Positions 25,555 to 37,712 of a DNA stretch of 60,841 nt are shown piece after piece; the stretch's first letter is position 1, and each line of letters starts with the position of its first letter. This stretch comes from Haplomitrium mnioides (lineage: Eukaryota; Marchantiophyta; Haplomitriopsida; Calobryales). The notes under the pieces are model-generated. The model searched no databases and was not told where the DNA came from. It saw nothing but the letters and a program-made list of their open reading frames with translations. The translations under genes were made by a program, and so were the position numbers. Location: the NCBI GenBank assembly GCA_049999725.1, contig JBNGIS010019962.1, forward strand, positions 1 through 60,841. The letters run 5' to 3'.

Positions 25555-25905
25555 TTGTGAAAATAGAGAAGAGTGAAGGAAATAGTGACTCTCAAAATGT
25601 GGGGAAATGTTTGAAAGTATTAGTGACTTCCAAAGAGGGTTTGGAAGTGAGACAAAGTTACTTCTAAATTGAAATATATGACAAGGTTGCTTTTAAGTTT
25701 GGAAGTTGAAGTAACTTGTAAGGGAAGAAAGCTAGGTGACACCACTTTCATAAGTATAAATAGAAATACCACATTGGCCAACTTCTCATTTCTATAGTTC
25801 TTTAAATTTGTTTAAGTCTTTGCTTCTATTCTCTTTTGTGTTTGCATAGCTTGGTATTTGATTTGGTCTTACTCTCTTTGAGTTCGTCGTTGAGTTCTTT
25901 TATAG
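25555..25905 (+). repeat. LTR fragment preceding a primer binding site
   Basis: This stretch contains a TATAAATAG element near 25770 and runs directly into a tRNA-Met-type primer binding site at 25906, as the 3' part of a 5' LTR does. Its left part has an inverted relative at 24.0-24.2 kb. Confidence 0.5.
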
Positions 25906-25918
25906 TGGTATCAAAGCC
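25906..25918 (+). other. Primer binding site (tRNA-Met type)
   Basis: TGGTATCAAAGCC differs at one position from TGGTATCAGAGCC, the plant initiator-Met tRNA complement. It marks a + strand LTR retrotransposon start. The following frame at 26041-26448 (135 codons, charged) could be a gag remnant but is not recognisable. Confidence 0.55.
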
Positions 25919-27779
25919 AATCATTCCTTTCAATAGTAAGTTATATATAGAACCTAGAGAGAAATAAAAACAATGATTTGAGAAATACAACCACAAATTT
26001 AGCACCTTCTAGTATATTAAAAGTTTGAACACAAATACAAATGGTGGAACAAGAACCTTTGAGAGAAGAAGAGAACCATGTATATTTTCAAAAGCTAAAA
26101 TTATATGATGAAAAGATATCTTCAAATGCAGTTAAGAATTTTTCATTTGATTGGAGACAGAACTTTAAAGCTACTTTGATAAGAGAAGATGGTCAAAAAA
26201 CTCTTTTTGCGGTGAACCAACCAAAAAGAGTTGCTAAAACTTGGTGGAGATATCAAATCAAACAAATGTTATCTAAATCAATGATCAGACTTTTATCAAA
26301 ATACATGCATCAAAAAGACCTTAGATTTGATTTTTTATTTTTTTTGAAAAGAATCACTTTATTACATAAAAAAATGCATTATTCTATGACTTCTTCTTTA
26401 GTCTTATTCTTTTCAAAACCGATAGTGCCATCTAGATCAACAAACTAAGAAGCCCAAGCGTCTACAATTGCAAGGAAATCCTATGAGGACTTTCCAATCC
26501 CCAAAATAGCTACTGAGTCACTAGAAGCACTAGCGATTTCAGGAGAAACAAGCTCCTTGTGGTACACGTAGACAATCTAACATTCATTGACATTTGATGG
26601 CAAGGATATCATCATCAAAACTCTTTGTGGAATAAAGGTAGACTATCGTCTAGCATATTCCACGTCAACATAGTTTTGCATTAATTTTAATGCATAGAAA
26701 ATGCATGTGCCAGACCCAGAGCAATGATCTAGGATCCAATCTTGATTGTAAGATTAATTTTCAATAAAATTTTGAAAAGCTCGTGCAACTTTTGATAAAC
26801 ATTCACATAAGCATCATCTTTTAGATGTTTTAGTTTGGCCAAAATTTCAAGACAACTAGAAAAACTACGTATAATTTGTCAGGAACATACAATCACATCT
26901 TTAGATTGCAGATAAAAAAGTTTCATGTTTCACTTCTCCTCTTTTGTTCAGTAGCCCATAGTCCAATATTTGTAGGTATGCGCGATTCTGAGGTCATTAC
27001 GGTGATAGATATTGGTTTTGTTCTTGCAATAATCAAATAAAATATATAAGCAGTTGCAAGAAAATAAGTCAAGTAGCAGAAAAACATACTAATAAAGAAA
27101 AGAAAACTTGAAGATAACTTACCTGATGTCGTGGTCAATGGCCCAACAAACATCCAAAAGAGCATCATCAACAATGTTGAATTGTTGCAAAGAATGGATA
27201 ATAACAAAAGACCAAAAGTCGGAAGTAGTAATGGTCGTGAAAGAAGAAACTATATCGAAAATATCATCTTTGCCAAAGGGCTCCAAATCATCATGCTTGC
27301 ATTCCTTGAGGTTGTAATCGTAAGAAATGTCAACAATTGCAAGAGTGAAACCTCTTGGTTTCACTAAGCCCTTTAGTTGCCCTGTATTGGACTCCATATG
27401 AACTTGATAATACACCACGTTGAGTCCATCTACATAGGACTACAAATCTCTATCCTTCTCTTCAACACCTCCTTCACAGAGAGAGCCAACAACTTCATTT
27501 TGATGCCTAGATTTCTAGTCTCTTGCTTTTCAACAATGCAGTAGAAAGATAGGAGGATAGAAGACCAAGGTTGGTGCTTGGTCTTGGTCCTTTGTGGCTT
27601 CATCAGCCTCAATTTTCTTTCTTCTCTTTGTAGCTTCCATCAACTTCTTTGTGAGCTGCCACTGAAAAGTTTTATCACCATGGAAAAAACAAACAAGTAG
27701 GAAAACAAGTAATGAAAAATTTTGTAGCAAAAAACGTAGCCAAGCATGGACTTTGTTCAATCCATGAGGCCATAAACTT

Positions 27780-28205
27780 CATTTAGTCTCAGTGGGCATG
27801 GACTAAAGAGTCCAAATGAGCCTACATTAAGAAGCAAGACACATCTAGAATAAAGATTCCATACATATATGGACTTAAGAGCCCTTATATGCTTGGACAC
27901 TAGAGTCACTATGCGCAAGGAGTGAAGAGTCCATGCATATATAGACCAAAAAGTCAATGCATGCTCGGACTTAAGAGTCCTTGAGTGTTTGAGCTCTATA
28001 GTCTATGTGTGTATAAGTTGAAGAGACTCTGCCCATAAGGACCCTTCAGTCTATGCACACATGGACTCTTCAATCCATGTGCGCATAGACTCTTCAGCCC
28101 ACACATACCCTTACGCGCATAGACTTTGCGAAGTCCAAATGCGCACAAACTTTGCGAAGTTCATGCAAGCATAGACTCTACAAAGTCCCTACGTGCATGA
28201 GCTCC
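27780..28205. repeat. Quasi-palindromic GCGCATAGACT repeats in intron of the methyltransferase relic
   Basis: About a dozen degenerate copies of a roughly 30-bp unit occur, whose core is (A)TGCGCATAGACTnnnnAGTCC. Neighbouring copies tend to be inverted, so GGACT...AGTCC pairs recur throughout. The block lies between two coding segments of the relic, after a plausible intron boundary. Confidence 0.8.
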
Positions 28206-29191
28206 AAGTGGTAGACAAAACTTTTTTCAAATATCCTTTAAAAAAAACCTGCAATAATTTAAATGCAAAATAAAGACTTACTATCAAATTTTTAAAGCTG
28301 GAGTAGATAGACGACATTTTTGACTCAATGGTGTGGATGGGATACTCCATCCTTGTCTCCTTCTAAGATGTATAGCAAGCCTCATAGCAAAACGGCTTGA
28401 CCATTCCCGAGATATCTCCTCAATTGAAAGCTCATCGACTTACACTCTTTTCAAAATAAAAATATTTATCTTGCTAGAAAGATCCTAAATGAACCTTCAA
28501 GGTATCCTCTTCATGTCTTCTGATTTTAAAGAACCTTTGGCTATAGGTTTTTGGTCTTTTACCATGTTCTTCTCCCACATAGAAAAAATGCTCTGTTGCA
28601 ACTCTTAGAGCTCTCCACTTTGAAATGCCAGTTGAAACCAATTATTTTGAGGAGTCATTGCTTTCTCAAGAGTAGAATTTGGTTTAGTCTCCAAAAATAA
28701 CTCTATTTTTAGTTTTTTGGGATGAAATCATCTTGCTCTTCATAAATCATTGATGCTAGTACTTGATCTTTGTATTGGCGTTATCTCCAATTAGAAGCGT
28801 TGGTTGTAGTTGTCATCAGTCACAAAAATTCAGGCTTCTATTAATGTAAGCCCCACATAAACATAGCAATTGTAGAGCAAAGGCATAGGATTCTTTGTTC
28901 CATACTTTGTAATCAACAATTGCTTTGTAACAGCACTATGATTGTCTCCAACAAACTCATATATGTATTTGTTAAGGTTCTTGATGTTGAACTCTGACTT
29001 GTTTGTTAACCCGCACTTTGGATCCACAACAACAACAACGAATGAATGAATATACTTGTTTATAAGAATTCTTTGAGCAAGCAGCTCCACAAAATTCTCA
29101 TTTAGTTGTCTAATCTGGAATGACCTCTAGTTGTCCATTCGAGTTTTCAGATTATTTTTATCTTCCTTAAACAATGACTGAGGATCCACCT

Positions 29192-29210
29192 ACTCTCTCT
29201 CTCTCTCTCT
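29192..29210. repeat. (TC)n microsatellite
   Basis: About nine CT/TC dinucleotides lie in the N-terminal part of the methyltransferase relic. Confidence 0.9.
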
Positions 29211-29719
29211 TGAAAATTTTTGAGCCCATTGTTCACTTATCGTTTTGCTCTTGAGGTTGGTTGCACGGGCTATGACTCAATCTCTTCCTCAAATCTACTA
29301 GAAGAGGAAGATGATGGGGCAGACGTGGATGAGCTTGGAGGAAAAGTTGAGCAATTTGGCGCGTCATGAATTGGCAGTAGCAGGGCCGACTTTTTCTTTT
29401 AGACAATTGACTTTTTCTTTTTTGAGCCTTTTACTAGATCAACTGCTTCTCTATTTTTTGAAGCCGACGGTCTACTTGTCACTTTGATAGCAAAAGTTGT
29501 TGAGCTGAGATGAGGCATACACTATGGTAAGGTCAAACTAGCCTTCACCATCAAAATCTTCAAAGTGATTGCAGACTTGATAAAATCTCTTTCTATCTAC
29601 TTGACATTCGGGTATGCGTTCACAAAGTTTGAAAGAAACTGAAAAAACTAAAAGAAAAAAAAAACGTATTAGTGTCAATGCCAAGAATGAAAATTAAATA
29701 CAAAATTACAAGATTGTTA

Positions 29720-29912
29720 GTTCTCTAGACTCCAAGCATGTTGAGACATAAGAGTCCATGTGCGCATAGGAATGTCTAGCTACTACACGCATAGACTCTC
29801 AAGTCCATGCGCACATGGACTTCTAAGTCCTTCCATGCAATGACCCTTGAATCAATGTGTGCATAGATTCTTTAGTCCATGCACACATGGACTCTCTAGT
29901 CCCAACGTGCTT
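29720..29912. repeat. Second block of GCGCATAGACT-type repeats
   Basis: Five to six copies of the same quasi-palindromic unit as at 27.8-28.2 kb (for example CCATGCGCACATGGACT), upstream of the N-terminus of the methyltransferase relic. Confidence 0.75.
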
Positions 29913-30299
29913 TAATTGGTGTTATGTGCAAAGGCAAGAGATCTAGTAAGCTCTATGGAGAGCTTGGAGGGAGAAAATAAGCCATTTAACATCAAATTGT
30001 CTATGTCATGAGTCTAGGTGTTGTGATTGTGAGGCTACTAATAGAGCACATACATCGGTGAAGAATGTTGCTAAAATCTGCTCACCAGGAAAGCTCACCC
30101 AAGGTTTCTAGATTAGCAAATTCAGTTTGGAAGGTGACTTGGAAAATTCAAAAAAAGAAAAACCAATGAGTGCAGGTTGAGGCTGACCTAGAAGCGTGAC
30201 AAGAAGAAAGGGGTAGCAGTTTTTTCCCTCCCCTTCTTGATCTTGGAAATTATGTTAGAACCAAAAAGGTACAAAGTTGCATATGAAGAGAAGGTAAAA

Positions 30300-30645
30300 A
30301 GATGCTTTGGAGGGAGGGCCTCTTATCGATAGCCCCTTCAAGTTATTCATTTGCGGAGGTGGAGGACTTATTGGAGCATGGAAAGGAGTGGCATTGGGTA
30401 AAATTGGAGTGAGCATGGGATATGGATAACTGCATATATTTTGTGAGTCATAGAAGAATTCAAGAGTCAAAAGTGTGACTGTTGAGTATGGAGGATGCCA
30501 GGTGCAAGGATTGGAGTTCAATGTTCAAGCTTTCGAGTTGCTCCACAAAGATTCATTCTATTTGAAGGGCTCCCCTATCTCCATCAAACCACAAGTTGGC
30601 AACAAGGTAGTATTTGGGCAACACAAAGCAACCAACGTGAGGTGT
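30300..30645 (+). pseudogene. Unrecognised protein-like reading frame with stops
   Basis: One + strand frame reads as plausible protein with only two or three stops across some 110 codons. It includes a Gly-rich stretch LFICGGGGLIGAW near 30336-30374, and further on QGLEFNVQAFELLH and ISIKPQVGNKVVFGQHKA. I do not recognise the family. It may belong to a mobile element, as everything around it does. Confidence 0.25.
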
Positions 30646-30649
30646 TGAG

Positions 30650-32585
30650 ATGTCAGCCAAGTGAATGCAAAGAACCCACTGCCATTGTAGATAGAGAAGG
30701 ACAAAAGTGTTGGGGAAAGTGTTTGCTAGCATTCAAGTATGTCTTCGTCAAGCTCTATGGTAGATCTGTGAGTGCAAGAAATTATATATATCCTAAATGG
30801 CAAGTTGGCCGATGAATTCAACCCATTGAGTAGAGCGGGCTATATAAGAGATGAGTTGTTCAAGCATCAAGAAAGCAACTTAGTAAGGATGTGGTGGAGA
30901 GTGTTGGGCAGCCATCGCTCGTAGAAGAGGTGATAGAGGTCGAATGCACATTAATTTGGAGGAGTTTGAGAAAGGGTTGAAAGGCTTGTATGGATCGTGG
31001 GCAATCTTGAAAACGATTTTTGGGGAGCAGCGGAAAACATGATTGTGACAAGTACTGGAAATAAAGTGCCTGAAGAGTGGGAGGTCATGATTTCTAGGTA
31101 GTGGAATGGCAAGCATCACAATGACTACCAGTCTTGGAATCAGAGCAGCTAGATTGCTGAATTCCATCGATCAATAGAAGACTTTTGTTGATGCAAAAAG
31201 TATTTTATTTCAGCGAGTATGCATGCTAACAAAGAGCATGGTTGGGAGGAGCAAGCAATCTTTTGGTCTCCTAAGAGGCAGCTCCTGAGGAGGAGTCTGG
31301 TCATCAAACAACATGTTAGGGAGAAGCAGCTTACCTATTGTTTTTTCAAGGGGCAGAGCAACCCTTGGTCGAGCAACATAGCTGACAAGATGCAAGTCTT
31401 TCTTTTGGACACGATGTAGATATTTTAATCAAATAGATCTATTGAGGAAAAGAGATGTGGTGGTGTTTAGTGAGCAGGTGTTTCATGGAGGATAGTAGCA
31501 AGGCTTTTCTTTGATTGAGGCTGCTATCTATCCCTTTTTCTTTGAAGCATATGTTTTTTATTAGCTCCCTCTGAACATTAAATAGGACAGAAATTTCTAA
31601 ATCCAGAGGAGACCAGCGAAGTAGTTAATGTTAGGGCAAGAACAAAATCAGGAAATCGAGGGCCAGTATTCTAATAGAGAAGACAACACTAATTTTCATT
31701 GTAGAATAAATATGAGGCAAAAATTTTATGATGGAACCATTGCAGGGTTTGCCATAATCATTCCACATTCTGCTCAGATTGGTGGTCAACCAACTTGCTT
31801 GTCAAATCATGGATTCAAGGCTACTAAAGTATTTTAGATTGAAGAGATAGGACAAAGTAGATATGTATGATGTTTTTGAGACCTTAATCTATGCCATGGA
31901 GGATTATGTCTATACTAGGAACTCTATATTGGCTCATGGCCTTGCTAAAAAAGGTAGCTGCAATGTGAAGAAAGAACAAGGTTCTATTTAAGAATCAATT
32001 GATGTCCCTTGCTATATGTTGCTTTGTGGCTGAAGTGGGAGCCAAGGATCTAGAAAAGACGACACCAACCAGCAGAAAAAGGGAACTCAACACTAGAGCC
32101 CTATTCTGAAGTTGGACAGTGCTACAAAAGGGAATTGCATATCAATTCAGCTCTTCGGTACTCTGTTTTGTATATCTTGTATTATGTATCAGTTTCAGAT
32201 TTATGTTATTCATATTTCCCAATTTCTAGATGCATGCCTTAGTCTATTTGTTCTTGCAAGCTAGCCAGTTGTGCTCCAAGATAGAATGAATGTTCCTCTC
32301 AACAAGATGTTTCTAGATCTGGTTTTGCTTTAGTTTAGTTAAAATGTGGGTGAGAGAGTAATATGGGAATCAGTGCCCTGTCCTAGTTCCATCTTCTTCT
32401 CATTCCATTCCTGAATTTCTTCTCATCTTTGTTCCTTTCTAGCCCCGGTCTGCATGAATGTTTTAATCCTCTTTCCCTCCCTTTTTTCCTAGCATAGCAC
32501 AGAGTTTAGGTTTGGGGAGCAAGACCAGATCTGAGTACAGCATAGCACATCCAGCTCTGGCCCCTAAGTAGTAACAACTGGTAAG
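30650..32585. other. AT-rich spacer, no recognisable gene
   Basis: Short open frames only. A 66-codon + strand frame at 31219-31419 and a 69-codon frame at 31628-31837 are unrecognised. Confidence 0.4.
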
Positions 32586-32589
32586 TCCT

Positions 32590-32955
32590 TGAATGCAACA
32601 ACTCTTGAACCAGGACTCAAGAGTCCAAGCACAAGAGCTACAAGGGTTCAAGCGCGTCTAAACTAAAGAGTTCAAACACGCTTGGACTAAAGAGTCCATG
32701 GTCACATAGACTCTCAAGTTCAAGCACATTTGGGTTGTAGAGTCCTTTCGCACAAGGACTTGTGAGTCTATGTGTGCATGGTCTCAAGAGTCCTTGTGCG
32801 AAAGGACTCTACAATCCAAGCATGTTTGAAATTTTGAGAGTCCATGTGTGCATAGACTAAGGAGTCTATGCGTGTAATGACTACAAACTACCAGTTGCAA
32901 GGGCTCACAAGTCAATGCTAGCATGGACTTGAGAGTTCATGCTAGTATGGACTCT
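32590..32955. repeat. Third block of GCGCATAGACT-type repeats with a long perfect hairpin
   Basis: About twelve degenerate copies of the quasi-palindromic unit. Within the block, 26-base arms at 32735-32760 and 32789-32814 are perfect reverse complements around a 28-base loop. Beyond one mismatch, four further bases pair on the outer side. Confidence 0.85.
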
Positions 32956-35900
32956 TAACAAAAAATAGTGGTTTATAAGTTTTTACCTTTCCATCTCTAT
33001 AAGCTTCTTGCAAGTCTATTGTGAATTGGTCTTGGGGCTTGTTAGAGTCCAGGATGGGAGATGAAGGCGCACGCAAGGAGAGACAAAGGAGGAAGAAAGC
33101 AAGAAAAAGGAAGAAATCAAGCATGCAAATGGCAGAAACGACGAACAACATACACTATCCAAACAAAAGGACGAAACACTTCTTAAAGATTCAATTAAAA
33201 AACTTTTATAGGATTTAGTTAAAAGACTTTTTTATTAAATTTAAAGTAGAAAAGCTTCTTTAGGATCTAGAAATACAATTGTAGGAATAGCACGTGTCTT
33301 CTTAAATCACATGTACCAATCAAGTCAAGAAACGGACCAGGTAACAACAACAACAACTCGAATAGCTGAAAATGGAGGAAAATAGAGGAACATCACTACA
33401 GCAGGAAGCAAAGAAAAGAAAGGCATCATTTGTACGTGAAGGTTGTATGTGTGTGTGTATTGTAAAAGTGTGCGAGTACATGTTTTGTGTTTTTATGATA
33501 TCTGGGAAAAAATTTTGGGTTAGTAAATAAGAGCAAAATATTAATTAACTAATATTAAACCTAAGCTACCAACCAAACCAATGAGAAAAGATGATAAAGA
33601 TGGACGGTTGAGATCGTGTTGATCTAAAGGTGTACATCGAAAGAAGATCTCATGTGTGTGGGAGTTAGGGCCCACGTTAAGAAAGAACATGGGGGCTCAT
33701 TTTTCCCTCTCTCTTTTTCTGTGCGGCATTGCTTACCGTGGATTTTTTTCTTGGGGAATGTTTTCTTGATTTCTGTTGAGAAAGTGCTTGGGAAGCCGTG
33801 CACGATGAAGAAAATGAGAGGGTGGAAGGATGTTCTAGCAGGGAAGGAAAATACACCTGATGAATAGTGCATGCGGGGAGGCAAGAAGAGAAATGTGGTT
33901 TTGCATGGGTGGTTGTGCGAGTAATGCTAACCGTGGAATAGATGGCCACTCAAAAAAGGATTGATCTGCTGGTGTTATTCCAAAATGGTTGTTGATATGA
34001 AATAGAAAGGTGGATTCGTGGGTAGATAGTCATTTGACACTTGCAAAGGAGGACTTGAACTAGTTCAATTCACAAATCTTAAAAGAAGCAAGAGATAAGC
34101 TTTGGCGTTGGATAACAAAGAGAAAGAAATTTCTATTTGGAAGTTGAATCAAAGGGAAATGGGGGGGAGAAGAGAAATAGAGTCGATGATCTTTTGATTT
34201 GGAGAAAAAAACATTTGTTGTAGCAAAACTGCAACATGAATCAAAAATCAAGTAGTTGATTAGCAGATGCAGTTGCGTGCACAATGAGAAGATAAGACTA
34301 CTCTGCTTTTGTAATCTAATTGCTGTAACTTCTTGCCTTCCTTGACTTTCAACTGTGGAGACCTGTGATCAGAAATATGCAGCCAAAATTCCACCAAGAA
34401 AAGCTTGAATGTCCCTGTAGAGTTGCCAAATTTCTGTCCATCGAGACAATTGAAGATCTATTCATGCAAAATATCGGATGGTTTTGTCTCGACTTTACTA
34501 ATGGGTCTAGAATCCTAATGTGTGAGAGTAGCAATCCGAGACTCCATGTGGATCAAAGTTGAAGCGATTGCAAGTTGACTGGGATCAAGGATCAGCCACG
34601 AGTAGAGCATGAGCGCCCAACCCTGGATGCTATGAAGACAGAGGATGTGGCAGATGCAAAGGGGTGGATTCAATGTCTGCATAGGAAGAAAGATCACAAC
34701 TAGAAAATAAGAAGTCAATAAAAGGAAGCACTGATACATTGAGTGAATGAGGAGCCAACGTGTAGAAAATCAAACAAGCATGGCCGTCAGAATCAAGAAA
34801 GAGTGTTTTGAAAAGCTAATCGCGCCATCCATAGGAGCCTATAACAATCAATTGATCTGAGCACCAAGTAGGAGGACAATGCTGGAAGATAATTGATCAA
34901 TAGATTGGAAGCTAAGGGAGAAGGAAAATCAATCTCCAAAAGGAAGGAACATGATGATGACACCTGTCGGAGTGATGCAGCCTCGTAAATTGAACTAGGA
35001 AGAACTCTATGAGTTGTAGGAGGTGTCAAAGACAGGTTTGTACAAGTAGCCCCTGAATCTTCCGTGACGTAATTTTCTTGAAGGAGGTTGCCGATTCAAA
35101 CCAGTACAACTCTCCATTAACGTCTCGTTCATTGGGGGTTGACATCATCTTTGCGTGCCTTAGCTTAGGTACTTGCATCTGAAGTCTCTGGCATCTTAGA
35201 ATAAGAAGAAATCAAGGGAGGACAAGGGAAGATTCATACCTGCATGGCGGTGCCCACGCCAAAAGAGGTGTTTTAGATTCAAAGTTAAGCAAGATTCAAG
35301 CCACATGGGAGTGATTGAAGTGAAAAACGAAGAAAAAGGTGAGTCTTGGAGTGGAGGAAGGTTGAGGAAGTCGTCAATCCACAATTACACTAGGCTATTC
35401 AAACTGTGAATTGACTGTTGGCTAATTTAAAGAGGTAGGGCCAACGGGAGCTACAACCATGGACGAGAAACATAACACGAGATGGTGTTCACAGTGATCT
35501 CAATGGTATAAACTACAAAAGGACAGACATGTAGTAGTGAGAAGTTATTTGAGGGGAAGGGAGTAAGGGTAGTTGACATGTTGGTTGGGAAGGAAAGAAG
35601 TTAGCTAGGTGGGAAAGAATGAAGGGAGGTGTTGACTAAAATATATGAAAAAAAAGGAAGGTTAAGTTGTGAGACTAAGGCTAGGCAAAGGTTTGTATTG
35701 TATTACTTCGAACAGTGATGATCTGAAGTGCAGTGGGTAACAAGAGTGGAGGTTAAGTGTTGCGGAGGCTATTGAGGTGAAGAGGATGGGGATCTAAGGA
35801 TTATTGAACAAGGTGGCAAATAAGATTTTGTACAAGAAGGGCATATGGGTTGTAAGGTGTGAGTGGGGAGTGTACCAAATATTACAAGGGCACAAGTGTG

Positions 35901-37190
35901 ATGGCTCCTTTCCCAAGGTGGTGGTTGGCTGGTAGCTAAGGTAACAGAAAATCGAAAATATTTGTTTGTTATGTCTGTTGTATGTGAGTACAGTATGTTG
36001 TCCTTTTATTAGAGTCTGCTATGTGTACCGTATTTGGGGGAGTTTATGTGGAATGTCAGTAAAACTCCTAAGTGTGATAGTAGGGTGTTTGTGGTGGATT
36101 CTTATTGAGAGATGAGTGGAACTTGCCTTTCCAGTAGAGATAAGAGAGGGAAGAGTAGAGAAGTGAATACTTGAGGTGTTATGTCCCAAGTGGGAAGTCG
36201 AATGATCTGAAATTTTACCTGCATTGGTTATTAGTTAAACATGTATTCAGTAAAGTGTTGTTCCTGTTATTGTGAATGCCTGTGATTTCAGTTTACGCAT
36301 CTACCTTGGATTGTTTTTTTCAATTGAAACATCTTAAATCAGACACATTTGCACTATTTCTTTTCTATTATGGGCTACTACTCCTGAACCAGAAGACAAA
36401 GTTACCAGCAAGCCAACACTCGTTTGCAAGTCCTAAGTCGATCTTGAGGGAAGAGAAAGCGCCCTCACGATCCCTTGTGTTTTGGTGGACGTCACTACCA
36501 CCATAGCCAATTGTATCTCTAGATAGCCCGATCAACGGAGCACCTTATCCATTCCAACCCAGTTACTCAAATCTAGAAGTTACGCGTTATACTACAACAC
36601 TGACCAAAAGCAAGGCTCCTCTCCCTATGCACTGCACATAAAGACCTAATAGGGCTTCATTTTGTTGAAGCAAAACTTCTTTGGGGAGGCTTTGTAAAGA
36701 CCAATCCCAGCTTTTGACTACAAAAGAAGCCCAATGTGAGCTTTGCGCCTCTCATGAATCATTGAGATTTAGACCAAAATGCCAATGTTGAACTTTTTTG
36801 CCTTCACCTTAAAAAAGGTAAAGGTGGTGTTCAATGATTCTAATGGTACCCCAACAAACTAGCCATTTTCTAACTAATTTGATAGGCTCAAAGGACTCCA
36901 ACACGTTGGTATATCAATAAAACTTCAATTGTGTCAGTTTTGGACAGTGGCTTGAGATGCCATTTTCTCTACTACAAAAATGTGTAAAAAACTAACTATG
37001 AAAATAAAGGATAAAATGTTTCATAATAAATGAAGGGAAAAAATAGGCCAAAAGTTGGGAAATGCACAAATGACCATAAGAAGAAAATGTGATCTTGTAG
37101 CTTAACTCGCGGCAATGGAAAAAAAAGTTCCATTATCGCTCTTTTTATCCATGAATTTTAAAAGAATGTATTTTCCCACTAGAAAATGAT
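32956..37190. other. Long spacer without recognisable gene
   Basis: I see only short frames on both strands (all under about 92 codons), purine-rich stretches and no motif I can name. It may be old transposon sequence too decayed to read. Confidence 0.45.
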
Positions 37191-37194
37191 TCGC

Positions 37195-37712
37195 ACATGT
37201 CGTGCGTATACACATTGCTTACACAACTACATTTTCCACACACATTTCATGACATCTATAAATATACAATAGAGAATGACAAACAATTGAGTCTCATGCG
37301 CATACAATGCATGAGACCTGACAATTTTTATCTTGAGTGATGTAAACCTTCTCAAGAAATTCAAGTGTTGATCTTCTGATATCAGAACCAACGCACCTTT
37401 GCTTACAGAGAATCCACGCGTCTCTAAGAACTACAATACCTTAGCTCTCCTCTTAGTTCATATAAAATAGACATCAAAAGAAAACCCTTCCATGAGAGTG
37501 TATGGCCTTATATACTAAGGCACAAAAAGACGAAAAACTCAAAATATCTCAAAATAGAAATCTACATGGAATGGTGTGATAGCTATCATGCACATACACA
37601 TCGCTTGCACAACTATATCGTCCACAGACATTTCATAACATCTACAAACATATAGCAGAAAATGACAACAATTGAGTCTCATTTGCATACAATACATGAG
37701 ACCAGACAACCG
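37195..37712. repeat. Direct repeat flanking the outer-element LTR fragment
   Basis: About 130 bp at 37195-37333 (CACATTGCTTACACAACTA...GAGTCTCATGCGCATACAAT) recurs at about 37588-37712 in the same orientation, offset by 393 bp. The LTR-homologous stretch 37334-37582 lies between the two copies, which points to a local tandem duplication across the 3' LTR border. Confidence 0.75.
37334..37582 (-). repeat. 3' LTR fragment of outer element
   Basis: This aligns by eye over its whole length with 56255-56503, sharing CTTCTCAAGAAATTCAAG, TGGCCTTATATACTA and AGAAATCTACATGGA. Its minus-strand start is TATCACACC, a mutated TG end. The rest of the 1.65-kb LTR is missing on this side. Confidence 0.75.

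Larger units (their letters stand above)
26445..29570 (-). pseudogene. Relic gene: ParB-like domain plus beta-class DNA (adenine/cytosine-N4) methyltransferase
   Basis: Read on the minus strand, the parts come in this order. First is a Ser/Lys-rich N-terminus (about 29560-29320). A ParB-like segment follows (29140-28830: ELLAQRILINKYIHSF, then YEFVGDNHSAVTKQL where ParB proteins have a GxHR motif, then CYVYVGLT). A helical middle with stops lies at about 28770-28310. A Lys-rich exon lies at about 27664-27570. The methyltransferase motif IV segment is at 27418-27119 (LAIVDISY at 27320-27340, for DPPY), ending in a good splice donor. A further short piece at about 27016-26945 is followed by AdoMet-binding motif I, ILDHCSGSGT, at about 26703-26735. 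Motif IV before motif I is the beta-class order of N6-adenine/N4-cytosine enzymes. The many stops and the changed motif IV mean it is not functional. ParB-methyltransferase fusions are known in bacteria and phages. The surroundings suggest it was mobile-element borne. Confidence 0.6.

Noticed and set aside
27780-28205. CRISPR array or tRNA cluster
   Set aside because: Unit length and spacing vary, units alternate in orientation, and no conserved spacer length or cloverleaf is present.
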